From Guadua angustifolia (Eukaryota; Streptophyta; Magnoliopsida; Poales; Poaceae), in contig CM070506.1 in assembly GCA_036346375.1 (NCBI GenBank), forward strand, positions 1,240,001 through 1,304,000: a stretch of DNA of 64,000 nucleotides, in the 5' to 3' direction. The translations under genes and the position numbers were made by a program. The notes below the pieces were generated by a model, which saw only the letters and a list, made by a program, of their open reading frames with translations, ran no database searches and had not been told where the DNA came from. Positions within the stretch are counted from its first letter, which is position 1, and every line of letters starts with the position of its first letter. This document shows, piece after piece, positions 51,810 through 63,830 of this stretch.

Positions 51810-54800
51810 CTCATTTCTTCGTGCATCGCTCTCTGTGGCGGCCTTGGTCGATGATGATGTCGATTCACTGTCCTTATATCAGACAAGCTGGACCATTTGT
51901 GTGGAACTCGCCTTTGGTGGATACAATCTCGTCGACAATAAAGCCGATGAGTTGTTCTTGGATTGCTACAACCCGGTGCGGCGGGATCACGCCTTGCACA
52001 TCGATGTTGGGCTGACAAAGCGGGAAGTAAATAAATCTCTGGACATGTAATTAAAGTGTAAGTACTAAGAAATTGACATGTTCAATAGTACACTACCTCG
52101 GCGTTGGTTGTCGGTAGATCGCCGTGGGTAATACATTGCATATAGTGGCACACATAATAGCCACATAAGTTGTTTCCTTAAAATCGTTGTAGAACCTGCG
52201 ATGAAATTTGAAAAAAATACAATTATTATTGGGATGAAAAACTGTTACGACATATTAATATTCTTTAATACGTACTCGAGTGCTTATTTGTACATCAAAT
52301 TCGTTCTCGAAATCTCCTTGGTGCTTCTTTCGAAACTTTGCGAATGCCCTGTGTGATGCGTTAGTACGAATAGTATTTATCAGAGTTGGAATTAGCAAGG
52401 TATTTCAATATATATAATAAGGAAAACTATCGTATATATATGTGCTATATACCTGTTTAAGGTGTCAATGATATATTGATAGTTTTTCACCGGAGTCCTT
52501 TTTGAGTCTTGAACAATGATCTGGCTGCTATCAAGCTTGATGACAAGAAGGATCCAGTGAAACCTATTCATATATTGCAACATATATGTAACTCTAGCTA
52601 GTAGTATTATCAATGCCTTGAAAAATATAAGAACGAGAGGTTGTATATATACGTACCCGAAGTTGAAGGGTAGAAGTATGTACGGTTTATAGTGCTGTCC
52701 CAAGAATGCATCGAGAATGTAATCTTCAATGTCCTTTCGGCCATGGGTCAATCCAAAGACGTACTCGTTAACAATCTCTGGGTCGATGAAGCCCACGTTG
52801 AAGATGCTCTCTTTTCTACATCGTTGTATCTCCATTCTACATAGAAAAGGTATAAGTTTAAGAGATGCAATTTTATTGTACGAGGAAGCACACGGTAAAG
52901 GTATGAGGTTGACACTTACAGGCACCAGCAGCTCATGAGAGACACGTTGATGGAGTCGGCATGGTAAAAATTGTAGAAGTCCTCGAATGCGAGCCATATG
53001 CTGTTGTCCTCGCGATAGAAATCTTCTTCTTTAAAACGAAGGGGGAACATCGTTCTTCCTTGAGCGGACTCTATCATGTACCATTCGTGAAATTGCCGCA
53101 TCTTGGTTGGCAGATCCTTTATCTCTTTAGGGTCAATCAGCTCCGGCCAACTGATATTGCCATTTGACCTTTGCCATTGGAAGATCATCTATTAATCCAA
53201 GAGCTGCGGTTTGTGGAACCGATTCTGCCTCCTTCATAAACCTCTCGAGGTTCTCCGAGCTTGGTCTATCTTCTTCTTTGCATTGCCGCCGACCACGTTT
53301 ATTCTTCTGTGTAGCCTTTATTATTGTCCGTTCATAGTTGGACGACACAGGCAGCGGCTTTGCACGGCATGTCGCGAAGTGTTGCGCCGCTTTTGGATCA
53401 ATTGGTACCTTCTTTGGCTCTGGCTTTTTTTTGGTGAAGTGTGCAGCCACTTCTGATTTCCTGACCGCGTCACTCTCCTCATTAGTCATATCATATGCCC
53501 TCTTTGGAGGTTCCTTTATCTTTGTTGATTGACTGGAGGAGGCCTTCTTGGGAAGCGGTGGAGGAGCCTTCGCTAGAGAGCTTCTTCCTTGGAGGAGATG
53601 GTGGAGGCGTGGTTTTCCTGGGGGGGTTCGTTTTTGTTTGAGATGGTGGTGGCGGAGTAGGGCTTCTGCATGGAGCGGGTGGTGGAGGAGGCGTGCTCTG
53701 TTTTGCCGGCGAGGCATTGCGTGGAGGTGATGTTGGAGGAGGCGTGCTCTGTTTTGCCGGCGAGGCATTGCGTGGAGGTGATGTTGGAGGAGGCGTGGGT
53801 TGCCGTGGTGGAGATGACGCCTCCACACCATCTGGAAATATGATGTACCGTTTGCGCCAGAGGATGATACTGTGGAGGGCCTGTCCAAGCTTGGACACGC
53901 CGTCGCCTCCAGCAATATCGAGGTTAAGTTCATCAAATCCGCTCAGCACCTCCTCCACCGCGACCTTCGAGTAACCCGGGGGTATCTCGTTGCAATGAAA
54001 CATCTGGCCCTGCTCCACTGGAAATGCCATGCCGTAAGCCACCTTGATGGAGAGGTTACGCGCATCAACGTGTAGCTCACACTGGCGGCGAACCCTTATG
54101 TCATCCACGGGGTAACGGGCTAGCAAGTTCTCCGCTTGAGGGGCCCCGTTGGACGCGCAGCTACTCCGCCGCCCGGAGGGGCTGACCACGACATCCGGTT
54201 GATTGCTCGGACCTAGTCCCTGAAGGTTGCTGAGGGCAATCTGTACTTGTTGCGCAATTATGCCGCCGATGCTAGCCTGGGTTGCTCTAAGCTCTTGTTC
54301 CAATTGGTACACTTTATATGCTTCTCTTTCTTTGCTTCTCTGCCGGCTCCTGTACGTATTCGTATCCTTGGCGAAACCATACTTCCACGGCGTATGCTTG
54401 CCCATACCTCGTGTCCGTCCCGGGTGCTCAGGGTTTTGAAGGGCATGTGTTAGCGTCATTCTCCCTATCGCACTTAACGTATTCGCCTCGGACCTTTCGG
54501 CAGGCTTGTACAATCCTTTGACCCAACCTCTTGCACTCTGTTGCCATCACCAAGTCGCCATCATCCGAAAGGCTCCCCGTGACCCATGAACCAATTGTGC
54601 AGCGCTCTTCCCACAAAGTGGTAGCGAGTGACGCCCTTCGCCATTAATTCGCTTCCGCTTCTCCCATTTGATGCTGACCTTGAGGTATCCACGGTGCCAA
54701 GATGGTGGTGGTATTTCTTCATCCGTGAATTGGCCTTGTTCTTCGACTCGCGGCACGGCCTTGGTTGACAAACTTGTACTCCTCGAATGCTTGCTTGCTG

Positions 54801-55468
54801 ATCCATGACTTAGGAAATTGGTTGAAGTCGGGTCTTTCTCCTTACGCACATACTTCGGTGAGAGACGTCTTCCACGCTGAAACATGGTTGCCATTTTCTT
54901 CAAAGTGAATTTCTTGGCCTTATCTTGGACCCTTGAGGAAATGTGAAATTTTCCTTAATATCATGCCGAGCATGTCCTTGGTAGCTTGAGGAACTTCGCC
55001 CATTTTCCGATGCTAATTGGGACTTGATCCTCACGTGATAACCGCAAGCGTTGTTGTACGCCCAACCGCTGAAAGAGGGCAACCGCATCCTTCGTTGTTA
55101 ACGTCGGTAAAGACGTGCTTTGTGGATGGCTTCTTGTTAGGTCCCGATGCTTGGGTTGGTTGCTTTCGATGTACGGGCTTAAAATACACAAACATATGTA
55201 TAAACGTGTCGAGTGTATTATATTAATGAATCGCGATTAATTAGCATGTCAACAGGATTATATTCTTCTAGCTATACCTCATCCTCGCCGAGAACCCGGT
55301 GTTCCGGATTTGGCGGCTCCAATATCAACGGCTTCATCGGCTGCAGCCTCAACGGCCTCACCGTAAGAAGGCGTTAGCATCACCTTCGATGCTACCCAGC
55401 GCGATGGAGTCCAACAAGAACTGTTCTCCCGCATCGAAAGTAGGGTCACCACGTCCTGGTTGCGCCAT
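51810..55468 (-). pseudogene. CACTA-2 second gene with C-terminal Ulp1 (C48) protease-like domain
   Basis: Start ATG at 55466-55468 (MAQPGRGDPTFDAGEQFLLD). Recognisable parts in order: TLTHALQNPEHPGRTRGMGK with KYGFAKDTNTYRSRQRS (54470-54350), a short coiled coil (VYQLEQELRATQASIG), a proline-rich linker of repeats (SPPRNASPAKQSTPPP, 53800-53560), then an Ulp1-like domain in several exons. That domain has HWILLVIKLD (catalytic His, ~52560), VQDSK (Asp, ~52508), FRKKHQGDFENEFDV (52340-52278), NLCGYYVCHYM (catalytic Cys, ~52160) and the tail EQLIGFIVDEIVSTKGEF (~51940). A TAA immediately before the Cys box (52178-52180), unless spliced out, inactivates it. Confidence 0.75.
53687..53788. repeat. 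51-bp tandem repeat coding for proline-rich linker
   Basis: GGAGGAGGCGTGCTCTGTTT and the following ~31 bases are repeated almost exactly. On the minus strand it encodes repeated PPTSPPRNASPAKQST units. Confidence 0.85.
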
Positions 55469-55589
55469 CTATCCTAATTCCGAAAAAAATTTGACATAAA
55501 CAACCATATTACATATTACAACACAAGCATGATATATATACAATTTCACGTATACTTATACAAATATAATATTATTTGGACTTCAAAAT

Positions 55590-55735
55590 ATACTAACACA
55601 TTTCACATGATACATATACAACTGACAATTCACATATACTTACACATTTGACATAATACATGTACAATTGACAATTCACATATACTTCCACATTTCACAT
55701 GATACATATACAATTGACAATTCAATAATACTTAT
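55590..55735. repeat. ~46-bp AT-rich tandem repeat in CACTA-2
   Basis: Repeats of CACATTTCACATGATACATA followed by TACAA.TGACAATTCACATATACTT, three to four copies, between the start of the second gene and the middle AAGCGGTT cluster. Confidence 0.75.
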
Positions 55736-56166
55736 TTGCTTAACAAAAAATAATGAATCATTCTTATTCCACACTAATATGATTTTCAAAAATGAAATAA
55801 GGTTATAAATCCACAACTAGAATGTTAGTAGTCTATTACACCAAAAGAAAGCAGATCGGTTCCTTGTCAACCAAGCACGTCACCTCGCAGACCATCTTCA
55901 CCCGGTGTATCAGATGCTCTCTGGCGACCATGCTTTTGGAATAAGCAGTCTTTGGTCAATCGAACAGACCTTCTCAACGGCAGCACCTAATGTCGATGGG
56001 TTCGCCACGGCCGGCAGTATGGTCTCGACGGAGGCGGCAATGGCGGTGGTCGGAGAGAGACAGGGAGGCAAGCGGCGACCACAGAGGTCTGGAGAGCGGG
56101 GACTTAGAAAAATTTCGGGACTGAGAGCGTGGGGACTTAGAAAATTTTGGTCTCTTTACCTTATAA

Positions 56167-56420
56167 AGGGAACTCACTTCTACAAGCGGTTTTTAATACC
56201 AACCGCTTGTGGAAGGGCTTCTACAAGCGGTTGGTATTACAAACCGCTTGTAAAATATTTCTACAAGCGGTTTTAGATCCAACCGCTTGTAGTGTGAAAT
56301 TTCAAGCGGTTGGTATTACCAACCGCTAGAGCTTTAATCTAAGCGGTTCATATTACCAACCGCTTGTAGAGAGAAAGCTACAAGTGGCTATTAATACCAA
56401 CCGCTTGTAGAAGTGCTACT
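56167..56420. repeat. CACTA-2 internal AAGCGGTT cluster
   Basis: Six or seven inverted pairs, mostly CTACAAGCGGTTGGTATTAC / AACCGCTTGTAG. It lies between the two genes, upstream of the second gene's start on the minus strand. Confidence 0.8.
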
Positions 56421-56608
56421 CTGGTTATATTAAAAAGAATATAGTGCCCAGATCGATTGATAAGATCTCTTCCTCCCCCCTGGCTAGCGCGTGGCGTTTG
56501 AGTGTGCGGGCTCGTCCAACCCGGTTCGAACCCCGCTCGCGCCCCCTTGCCATTCTTTTTTTAATCTGTACCAACCGCTTGTAAAATTAATGTCAGAATT
56601 TTAAAAAA

Positions 56609-56890
56609 AGGCTTTTAGCACTTTACTTTCATTCCATAATTTTAAAAAAGGCTTTTAGCACTTCAGTTTCATTTAAAAAATTTTAAAAAAGGCTTTTAGC
56701 ACTTTACTTTCATTCCATAATTTTAAAAAAGGCTTTTAGCACTTTAGTTTCATTCCATAATTTTAAAAAAGGCTTTTAGCACTTTAGTTTCATTCCATAA
56801 TTTTTAAAATAGCTTTTACCACTTCACTTTCATTTCACAATTTTTAAAAAAAGCTTTTAGCACGTTAGTTTCATTCCAGAATTTTCGCAC
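56609..56890. repeat. ~40-bp tandem repeat, about seven copies
   Basis: Unit GGCTTTTAGCACTTTACTTT followed by CATTCCATAATTTTAAAAAA. Copies start near 56609, 56650, 56691, 56731, 56771, 56811 and 56851 and become more divergent to the right. It lies just downstream of the TNP2 gene's end on the minus strand. Confidence 0.85.
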
Positions 56891-56971
56891 TTTACATTCA
56901 TTCCAAATAAACACTTCATACAGTAGAAGACCCGTGTTACATATACATAGTTCATACAGTAGTGGTACATC

Positions 56972-59900
56972 TTAAGTAGTAACGTACTTTGTCTTTACAA
57001 GTGTTCCTTCATTATGATCGCGACGTATGAAAGGAGTATCCACATCTGTGTCATTGAGGAGGCTTATGTCGACATTCACAGCGAAAGGAGGGATCTCGTC
57101 GAACTGACTATACTCTTCTTCGTCTGTGACGTCCTCAACTCCAACAATCCTTCGTTTGCCTTGGAGAACCACGTGTCGCTTTGGCTTAGTACTACAATCT
57201 TTACGCTTGTCCTTCGCTTCTTAGGTTTGCTTGACATGTCCATCACGTAGAAGACTGTCTCACATCGTTCGCGAGACGAGCGGTTCGCGCCTATAGTCGA
57301 CTTGCGTAAGGTCCACGATTGTCATACCATATTTGTCGACCTTCACGCCGCTTGAAATCAGTTTGACCCATTGGCACTTAAATAGAGGACCTTCAAAGGT
57401 CCATAGTCAAGCTCTCATATCTCTTCTATGAAACCATAATATGTATCCACCTTGCCTTTGTTGTCTTGGCGTCTATACGGACACCGCTATTTCGGTTGGT
57501 GCTCTTGTTATCCCGGATCCGTGTAGAATGTGTAACCATTTATCTCGTACCCTTGAATGTCACGATTTCACTAGATGGTCCCTTGAGCCAAAGCGTTACA
57601 GTAACTGCTCATTGTCGACCCTTTCAAAAGGATGTACTTTTTGTAACTGTTACCGAAAAGAATCCATGTGCTCGTGTTATCCAATCCTCGACCTCCCGGA
57701 AATCGCGCGTAGAATACTCTTGTGCTCAAGGACATACGGGCCACTACGGTTGATTGTTTCAAAACCGTGAAATGTGCTTGCTTAAATGTAAGAAGATCAT
57801 TGCATGCAATTGCTTTCCTCCCTAGTGTCCCTTTTCCCGTAGCCTCCCTCATGGCGTGATATAGGACGCCGATCGGGTTTAGATCATTAATGTAATCCAC
57901 ACAAAACTCAATCACCTCCTCTGTCCCATAACCCTCGGCAATGCATCCTTCGAGACGAGAAGCAGTTCACGGACATACTTCTTAGCACACTCATGTACCT
58001 CTCGAAGGGAACATGTTGTGTAGATACACGGTCCGAGAATACCTATCTCTTTGACAAGGTGAGCAAGTGAGATGAACCATAATATCAAAGAATGCAGGAG
58101 GAAAGATCATCTCAAGACTAACCAAACTTTGTACCACGTCATCCTGCAGCTTACTTAGTTTATCCGGGTCGATGACCTTTCGTGAAACGCGTTGAAAAAG
58201 AACACGCTTTGTGATTGTCCCCATACCCACTCGGGCAAGATGCCTCTCACAACCATGGAAGCAAGCTGTGTCATTAACACAAGACGGTCATGGGATTTCA
58301 TGTGTGCGATTTTATTCTCTTCGTGTTTATGAGTCTCTTTACATTCGAGGAGTATCCGGAAGGACCTTCACTGCTGCTCAGAACTCTATCATGCTTTTTT
58401 CTCTTCTTTGCTTAGAGTGTTGCTCGCAGGATATAGGTAATGTTGTCCTTTCCCTCTTTTTTGGGATGTAGGTCGTTCCTCGGCCCAAGAGTTTAAGGTC
58501 CTTCCGAGCTTGCGGTGTATCTTTCGATTTTCCGTACATATCTATGTAGCCTAGCAGGTTCAAGCAGACATTCTTCGTGATGTGCATGAAGCCAATTGAG
58601 TGACGAACCTCCATGACTTCCCAATAAGGCAAGTCCCAAAATATTGACTTCTTCTTCCACATGGGTGCCTGACCATCCTCATTCTGCACATGTTTGCTTC
58701 CAGGACCCTTTCCAAATACTACTTTCAAATCCTTCACCATAGCAAAAACACGTGGCCCACTACGATGCTAAGGCCTTGCACGAAGGTGCGTTTGCTGTTA
58801 AATTTCCTGCCTTTCTTCCGCAACGGGTGACTCGTAGGAAGAAACCTACGATGACCCATGTACACAACCTTCCGAGAGTTTTTAGGTACATGCCGTCCGT
58901 TTCATCTAAGCACTAGATGCAGGCTCTATATCCTTTGACATTAGGGGACGGAGTTACCTAGAGCGAGCGATCGTTGATTGTTACAAATAACAATGCACGT
59001 AGGGTGAAATACTCCCTTTTGTACTCATCCCATACCCTTGCACCATTGTCCCATAACGTCACAAGATCTTCAACCAATGGTTTCAGGTAGACATCGATGT
59101 CATTTCCAGGTTGCTTGGGGCCTTGGATCAACAACGACATCATGATATACTTTCGCTTCATGCACAGCCATGGAGGAATGTTATAGATACATAGTGTAAC
59201 AAAGCCGGGTGCTATGGCTGCTGCTCAATTCTCCGAAAGGATTCATCCCATCGATACTCAACCCAAACCTTATGTTTCTCACCTCATCTGCGAAGTCCGG
59301 GTACGTCCGGTCGACTTTCCTCCACTGTGAGCCATCTGCAGGGTGTCTAAGCATCCCGTCGTCCTTACGCTCTTCTTTGTGCCAACGCATCATCTGGGCA
59401 TGCGCTTTGTTAGCAAACATACGTTTCAATCGGGGGATCACAGGGAAATACCACAACACTTTAGCTGGAGGTCTCTTCTTCTTACGCTCCCCATCTATTT
59501 CACGGATCGCCACGCTTCACCTTATACCGTGACTCTTTGCACATCGGACACACATCCAAATTGGCATACTCATTACGATACAGGACACAATCATTAGGAC
59601 ATGCGTGTATCTTCAGACTTCCAATCCCAAAGGATGACGACTTGCTTGGCTTCATACGTAGATTCGGGCGAGTGTTATCTTCGAAGCAACTTCTTACGAG
59701 TGGTAACAACTCATTGAATCCCTTATCGACACACCATTTGTAGCCTTCCATTGCATGAGTTCCGAGGTGATACGCAGACTTTGTGTGGCCCGCTTACGCT
59801 TTGGGTACAAAGGAGTTCTGTGGTCCTCTAACATCTTGTTGGAACTTCTCGAACCTGTCTTTCATCTGTGTAGTCTCCCTCTCCAAATCACGCAGACATC

Positions 59901-60265
59901 TGGTCTAGCTCATCATCACCATCGTCACCAAGTGTTTCTTCCACGAACAAGATTGTGCGTGCCGTCCGGGATCTTGTTGAATCCATCTTCCTCTTCCTCG
60001 CCTTCTTCATCGTCTTCCTCACTAATCGCCTCAACTTCGCCATAGTTGGTCCAACGGTATAGTTTGGCATGAAACCTCTCATGATCAAATGGTTCATAAC
60101 TTGCCATCGCTGGAGTGCTCCTTCTCGTTCTTGCAATCTACACACGGACAACATATGAAGCCGCTCTGGAGGCAAAAATGCAACTACCAGATCGAGAAAA
60201 GCTCGCACGCCATTAATGAACTCTCCCGAGCGATGGTCCGCATTGTACATCCATTGCCGATTCAT
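56972..60265 (-). pseudogene. CACTA-2 TNP2 transposase
   Basis: Minus strand. 60265-59888: N-terminal transposase-associated domain (MNRQWMYNADHRSGEFINGV, LIMRGFMPNY). 59751-58378: Transposase_21 catalytic region in several frames, with zinc-knuckle-like IHACPNDCVLYRNEY and CPMCKESRYK, RNIRFGLSIDGMNPFG, YKREYFTLRALLFVTIND, FWDLPYWEVMEVRHSIGFMH. 58230-57800: DUF4218 (LQDDVVQSLVSLEMIFPPAF, ATGKGTLG). 57560-57290: DUF4216 (DTYYGFIEEI, LDYGPLKVPLFKCQWV, VDKYGMTIVDL). 57172-56972: tail. This enzyme cuts CACTA ends. Numerous frame changes and stops show a pseudogene. Confidence 0.85.
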
Positions 60266-60914
60266 CTACACCAAGTTATAATTTCATTAAAATTATAACA
60301 AATTTAGATTATAAAAATTATAACGTAACTTATAGATACATTTAAAAATCTAAAGCTCATGACCACTTAAACCCAACAAAAAACCTCCACCTACACCATT
60401 ATCCAATTAAAGACCTACCTTTCTAATTATTTTGTATCCCTTCCTACCTTTGTAGTTATTTTTTATCCTTCTACACATGTTTTTCTATTTTATTTCATAC
60501 ACCAATAATTACTTCCTTGCAATATTGTGATATTTAAGATTCTAAATCTAACAACCACCTAGATCTAAAGCTTCCAATCACTTTTCCTTGTGTAATGTCA
60601 TATTTTGAACTAGATCTCTACCCTACATCTTCATACAACAACAAAAACAAGCATACAAAACTAATTTTTGATCATGGTGATCTTGCTTAAAAAGTTCAAG
60701 ATTTCTCCACATCCATTGAAAAAATAGTAATCTCTAGGTGAGAAGGATGTTCACATGATGTTACTAACCTTGAAACACTGAATTTGAAGCTAATCACCCC
60801 AAATTAAAAATTTGGATAGCACCTCCCAAGAAACAAATTGGGCCAGCCCTTCTCTCTCGGTCGTACTCTGTTGGCTCGGGAGGAAGAAGGGTTTAAATGA
60901 GCTACATGGGAGGG
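60266..60914. other. CACTA-2 region upstream of TNP2
   Basis: AT-rich, non-coding; would hold the TNP2 promoter and leader on the minus strand. No clear TATA motif could be assigned. Confidence 0.45.
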
Positions 60915-61067
60915 CTTCGAGGCGGTTTGAAACACGAACCGCTTCAATGTTGAGTTCTAGAAGCGGTTCTTGTCTCAAACCGCTTCTAAAAATCGAAGCG
61001 GTTTGAGACAAGAACCGCTTCTAGAACTCAACATTCGAAGCGGTTCGTGTCTCAAACCGCTTCGAAG
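60915..61067. repeat. Near-perfect 153-bp foldback in CACTA-2 right subterminal region
   Basis: Arms 60915-60986 and 60995-61067 are reverse complements with very few differences; the loop is 8 nt. Each arm contains four AAGCGGTT/AACCGCTT motifs (e.g. GAAGCGGTTTGAGACAAGAA). It forces the apparent ORFs in this stretch. Confidence 0.9.
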
Positions 61068-61170
61068 CCTCTCCGGATCGTTGCATACGAACCACTTCGT
61101 GCGAACATCAACGGGTTCGCACCAAACCGCTTCTAATAGGCCGGTTGTGATGCTCTATGCTGTAGTAGTG

Positions 61171-62840
61171 TCTGGATAAATAAGATATTCCTGAGATTAA
61201 CCAAATATCGTAAATAAACGAACACTTTATGCTTTTCATGCATGGTTTGTATCTACTAGCGCAACTATCATATTAATAATAACTGAAAAATTTAGTAATT
61301 TGTGTCTAAGGTCAATCCTGAAATATGTGTCTACGCATTTCATATCCGTGTCGAATTATTACATCTACTAATTGCTCTGCCTCTTCTATGTTCCCGGGAA
61401 GAGACTTTGTGCTCAAGAGCAGCGAGCTCGCCACGGTCGTGGCTATCTTCCACTTCAGGTAAAGCAATCCTTTTCTTTTCATACTTATTAAAGTGGGAAC
61501 GTCTAGTATCTCAACGTGGGCTAAATTGAGGTTGGGTTGCATCAACTTCCCTTGCCTTTTTGATAGTGCAAATTTTGTATGGTGCTACCTGCTGATTCTT
61601 GTATGTATCCTCCAAGGCATGCAGAAAGTAGTGTAGAATTTCGAGACAATATCCTAGCCACTTGACAATGCTCTTAAATTATGGCTTGAACTTGTAGAAC
61701 TCACACAATGCAAAATGGTGAGGTATGCAGGGCGTAGCTATCATGATTAAGCTAATTAAGAACAAAAGAATTGAAGTTCCTCTCTTTGTGGGTTTAACCA
61801 TGTGGATGAGTATGTCTTGGAATATGGCACTAGGCGTTGGTGCTGTGAAACAAAGAGTATTTCATTGTCTAGGGTTTGCAGTTCTAGACTTCCTAAGTGG
61901 TGTCTCTTTTCTGCAATTTCCAGTGAACAATAATTTTTTTGGCAAATTCTCTTTGGAAAAATGGGCTGAGCATGCTGGTTTAAATGTTTAAATAGTACTT
62001 CCTCCGGTCACAAGTCTCCTAAAATTGCTTGTGATCATTAGAAGTATTACTTATCTTGGACACTGATTGTGTGTTGTAAATGCTATCCCTCTTCTCAGGT
62101 GTTGCTTAGATGTGAGGAACAGCCTAATGATTGTACTTAGTAATACAAAATTAGAAGATGTGCCCGTTATTAAGTTCTTGTATGGTGCTTAAACATGGCT
62201 AAATGTTGGTTGCGTTCATTTCAGTTTGGTGATAAGTCAGTAAACAATATGCAGTAACTTATATAGTAGAAAATGAAAACAATAGTGAGCTTTTAGTAAG
62301 ATGAGCTCAGTTAATTTCTCTGCATCTGTGCAATCTCTCTATATATTTTTGTCATCTCATTTTTCTTTGTTGATAACAAGATGTGGAGCACCTATTGAAT
62401 TAATTTACTTCTTCGATGTATTTCTCAGGATATCATGTGTGAGTTTCGTGCTGGTAAGATGTCTCTTGAGGGAATACGAGTGATCCCAGACACACGCAAG
62501 GGGCTTGTTTGTATTGGAAGGGTTACCATCATATACATGAGTGATCCCAGACACACGCAACGCAAATAGGTCTGAACTGCTTGATTTTATTAGCATTTGA
62601 TCCATTCTCCCATTAGCAATTCCGTTATGATCTGATATGAATCGAGGCAGTTTTAGCACAGAGGTCATTGGGTGCTCATTAGTAGCCTGTCTAGCTTTTC
62701 CAGAGTAGGAACTTTCTGGTTATTTGACCAAGTATATTTGCCACCACACATTTTAATCTCTCTCAGTTCGTGAGTGTTTATTATAGAATTAAAGAGACAT
62801 GATGTTTTATTACTCCCTCTGTAGAAGAATATTTTATTGT
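61171..62840. other. Unassigned AT-rich region
   Basis: No gene supported. ORF 61725-61991 (88 codons, GLTMWMSMSWNMALGVG) is hydrophobic but unrecognised. A tiny inverted-repeat remnant lies at 61994-62049 (TAGTACTTCCTCCGGTCACAAG versus the reversed right end), similar to Stowaway-type ends. TACTCCCTCTGT at about 62811 is a lone Stowaway-like end. A 22-bp direct repeat is at 62478-62499 and 62539-62560. Confidence 0.35.
62478..62560. repeat. 22-bp perfect direct repeat, 61 bp apart
   Basis: GAGTGATCCCAGACACACGC plus AA occurs at 62478-62499 and 62539-62560. Confidence 0.85.
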
Positions 62841-62849
62841 TAGGGACAA

Positions 62850-63830
62850 GAGCTGGACAAACATTCCCAGCTCTGTAGTCGACGACAGAATGGAGGCATC
62901 AAGCTGGAGCCGACGATGATGACAGCCATGGGTGCCACTGTCTTCCTTGGAAGCGTCGTCGACAACACCTCTACCTCACCCTGACGGCGGCGTGAAGCGT
63001 CGTTTTTCCTCCGTGGGGGCGTCGTCTGGGTGCTTCCGCTTTGTCCTGGTGGTGTCCTGCCCTTGTGGGTCGTTTCGTCTCTCGTCGGCAAGTTTGGGTT
63101 GTCACCGGTGACTACTCTTCGCTTCAGCGTCTTCATCTCTTTCTAGCGTTGTTCATACATTTCTTTTGACCTATATCATCTTAGCATCGATTCGCGGATT
63201 CGCTTTTCTTATGCGACACAACTCATTTTTTAGATGCACTCTATGGACTTGATGATCGTGTGCCTATTGGCTAGCTCGTGAATCTGTCATCGTAGAGTCG
63301 AACATCTAAAAATTGTTTGTCTGGCCTTGAGAAGATGGCCGTTGCTATTGGCTAAGATTAAGTGGTATGGCGGCACTAGCTCGGAATGCGGTGGTTGCAA
63401 CCTTTGGGATCTCCGGTGCTTCGACTTTAGGGAGAAATCCTAGGTCGACCTTAGTTGGTTGTGCACGGCAATGGTCTTGTTGAAGGTATTGTTTTGTAGT
63501 CGAGGATTTACTCTCGAGGTGAAAACCTTTGGTCGGCCTTCACCGGTTGGATCATGGCAATGGCGGTGCGTGCGTGACGAGTCCTTCTTGGAGGCGTTGT
63601 CATTGGAGAGTTTTTATCGCGGTCCAAGTGTTGCTATGATGGTGGATAGCCTTGAAGACAATATTGCGTGATGTAGTTTGCCGCGACGGTTCCTTTGTCT
63701 TTTCTTGTGTGTGTGTGTGTGTTTGGCTGTGTACACCCTAGCTGTGTAGAGGCCGGGAGTCTTCTTAGTATAATTGTATCACCTTGATGTAATTTACTAA
63801 GATTAATAAAAGCTTCCTTTATCGAAAAAA
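62850..63830 (+). mobile_element. LINE 3' end, 5' truncated
   Basis: The 3' end TTACTAAGATTAATAAAAGC followed by TTCCTTTATCGAAAAAA is a common terminal sequence of grass LINEs, with AATAAA near the end and a short A tail. The preceding ~900 bp is G/T-rich 3' UTR-like sequence without ORF homology. A (GT)n microsatellite is at 63704-63722. The 5' border near 62850 and target duplications are uncertain. Confidence 0.5.

Larger units (their letters stand above)
51285..61170 (-). mobile_element. CACTA transposon 2 (about 9.9 kb) with TNP2 and Ulp1-type genes
   Basis: The right end is TGTAGTAGTG (61161-61170), reverse of CACTACTACA. A weak left end, CACTCCTTGTGCTCTCC, starts at 51285; target triplets (TGC left, TCT right) do not match, so the left border is tentative. 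Subterminal AAGCGGTT motifs in inverted pairs are at 51320-51545 and 60925-61135, with a third cluster at 56170-56420. The minus strand encodes a TNP2 gene (60265-56972) and then a second gene ending in an Ulp1-like domain (55468-51810). Stops and frame changes in both genes indicate decay. Confidence 0.8.

Noticed and set aside
56510..56560. Functional tRNA gene
   Set aside because: B-box-like sequence is present but T-stem pairing and a cloverleaf are not convincing.
60812..61179. ORFs with repeated SQTAS..RSGLRQEPLLELN on both strands
   Set aside because: Produced by the inverted repeat and AAGCGGTT motifs of the CACTA end.
63459..63671. 70-codon ORF in LINE tail
   Set aside because: Located in 3' UTR-like sequence of a truncated LINE; no RT or nuclease motif.
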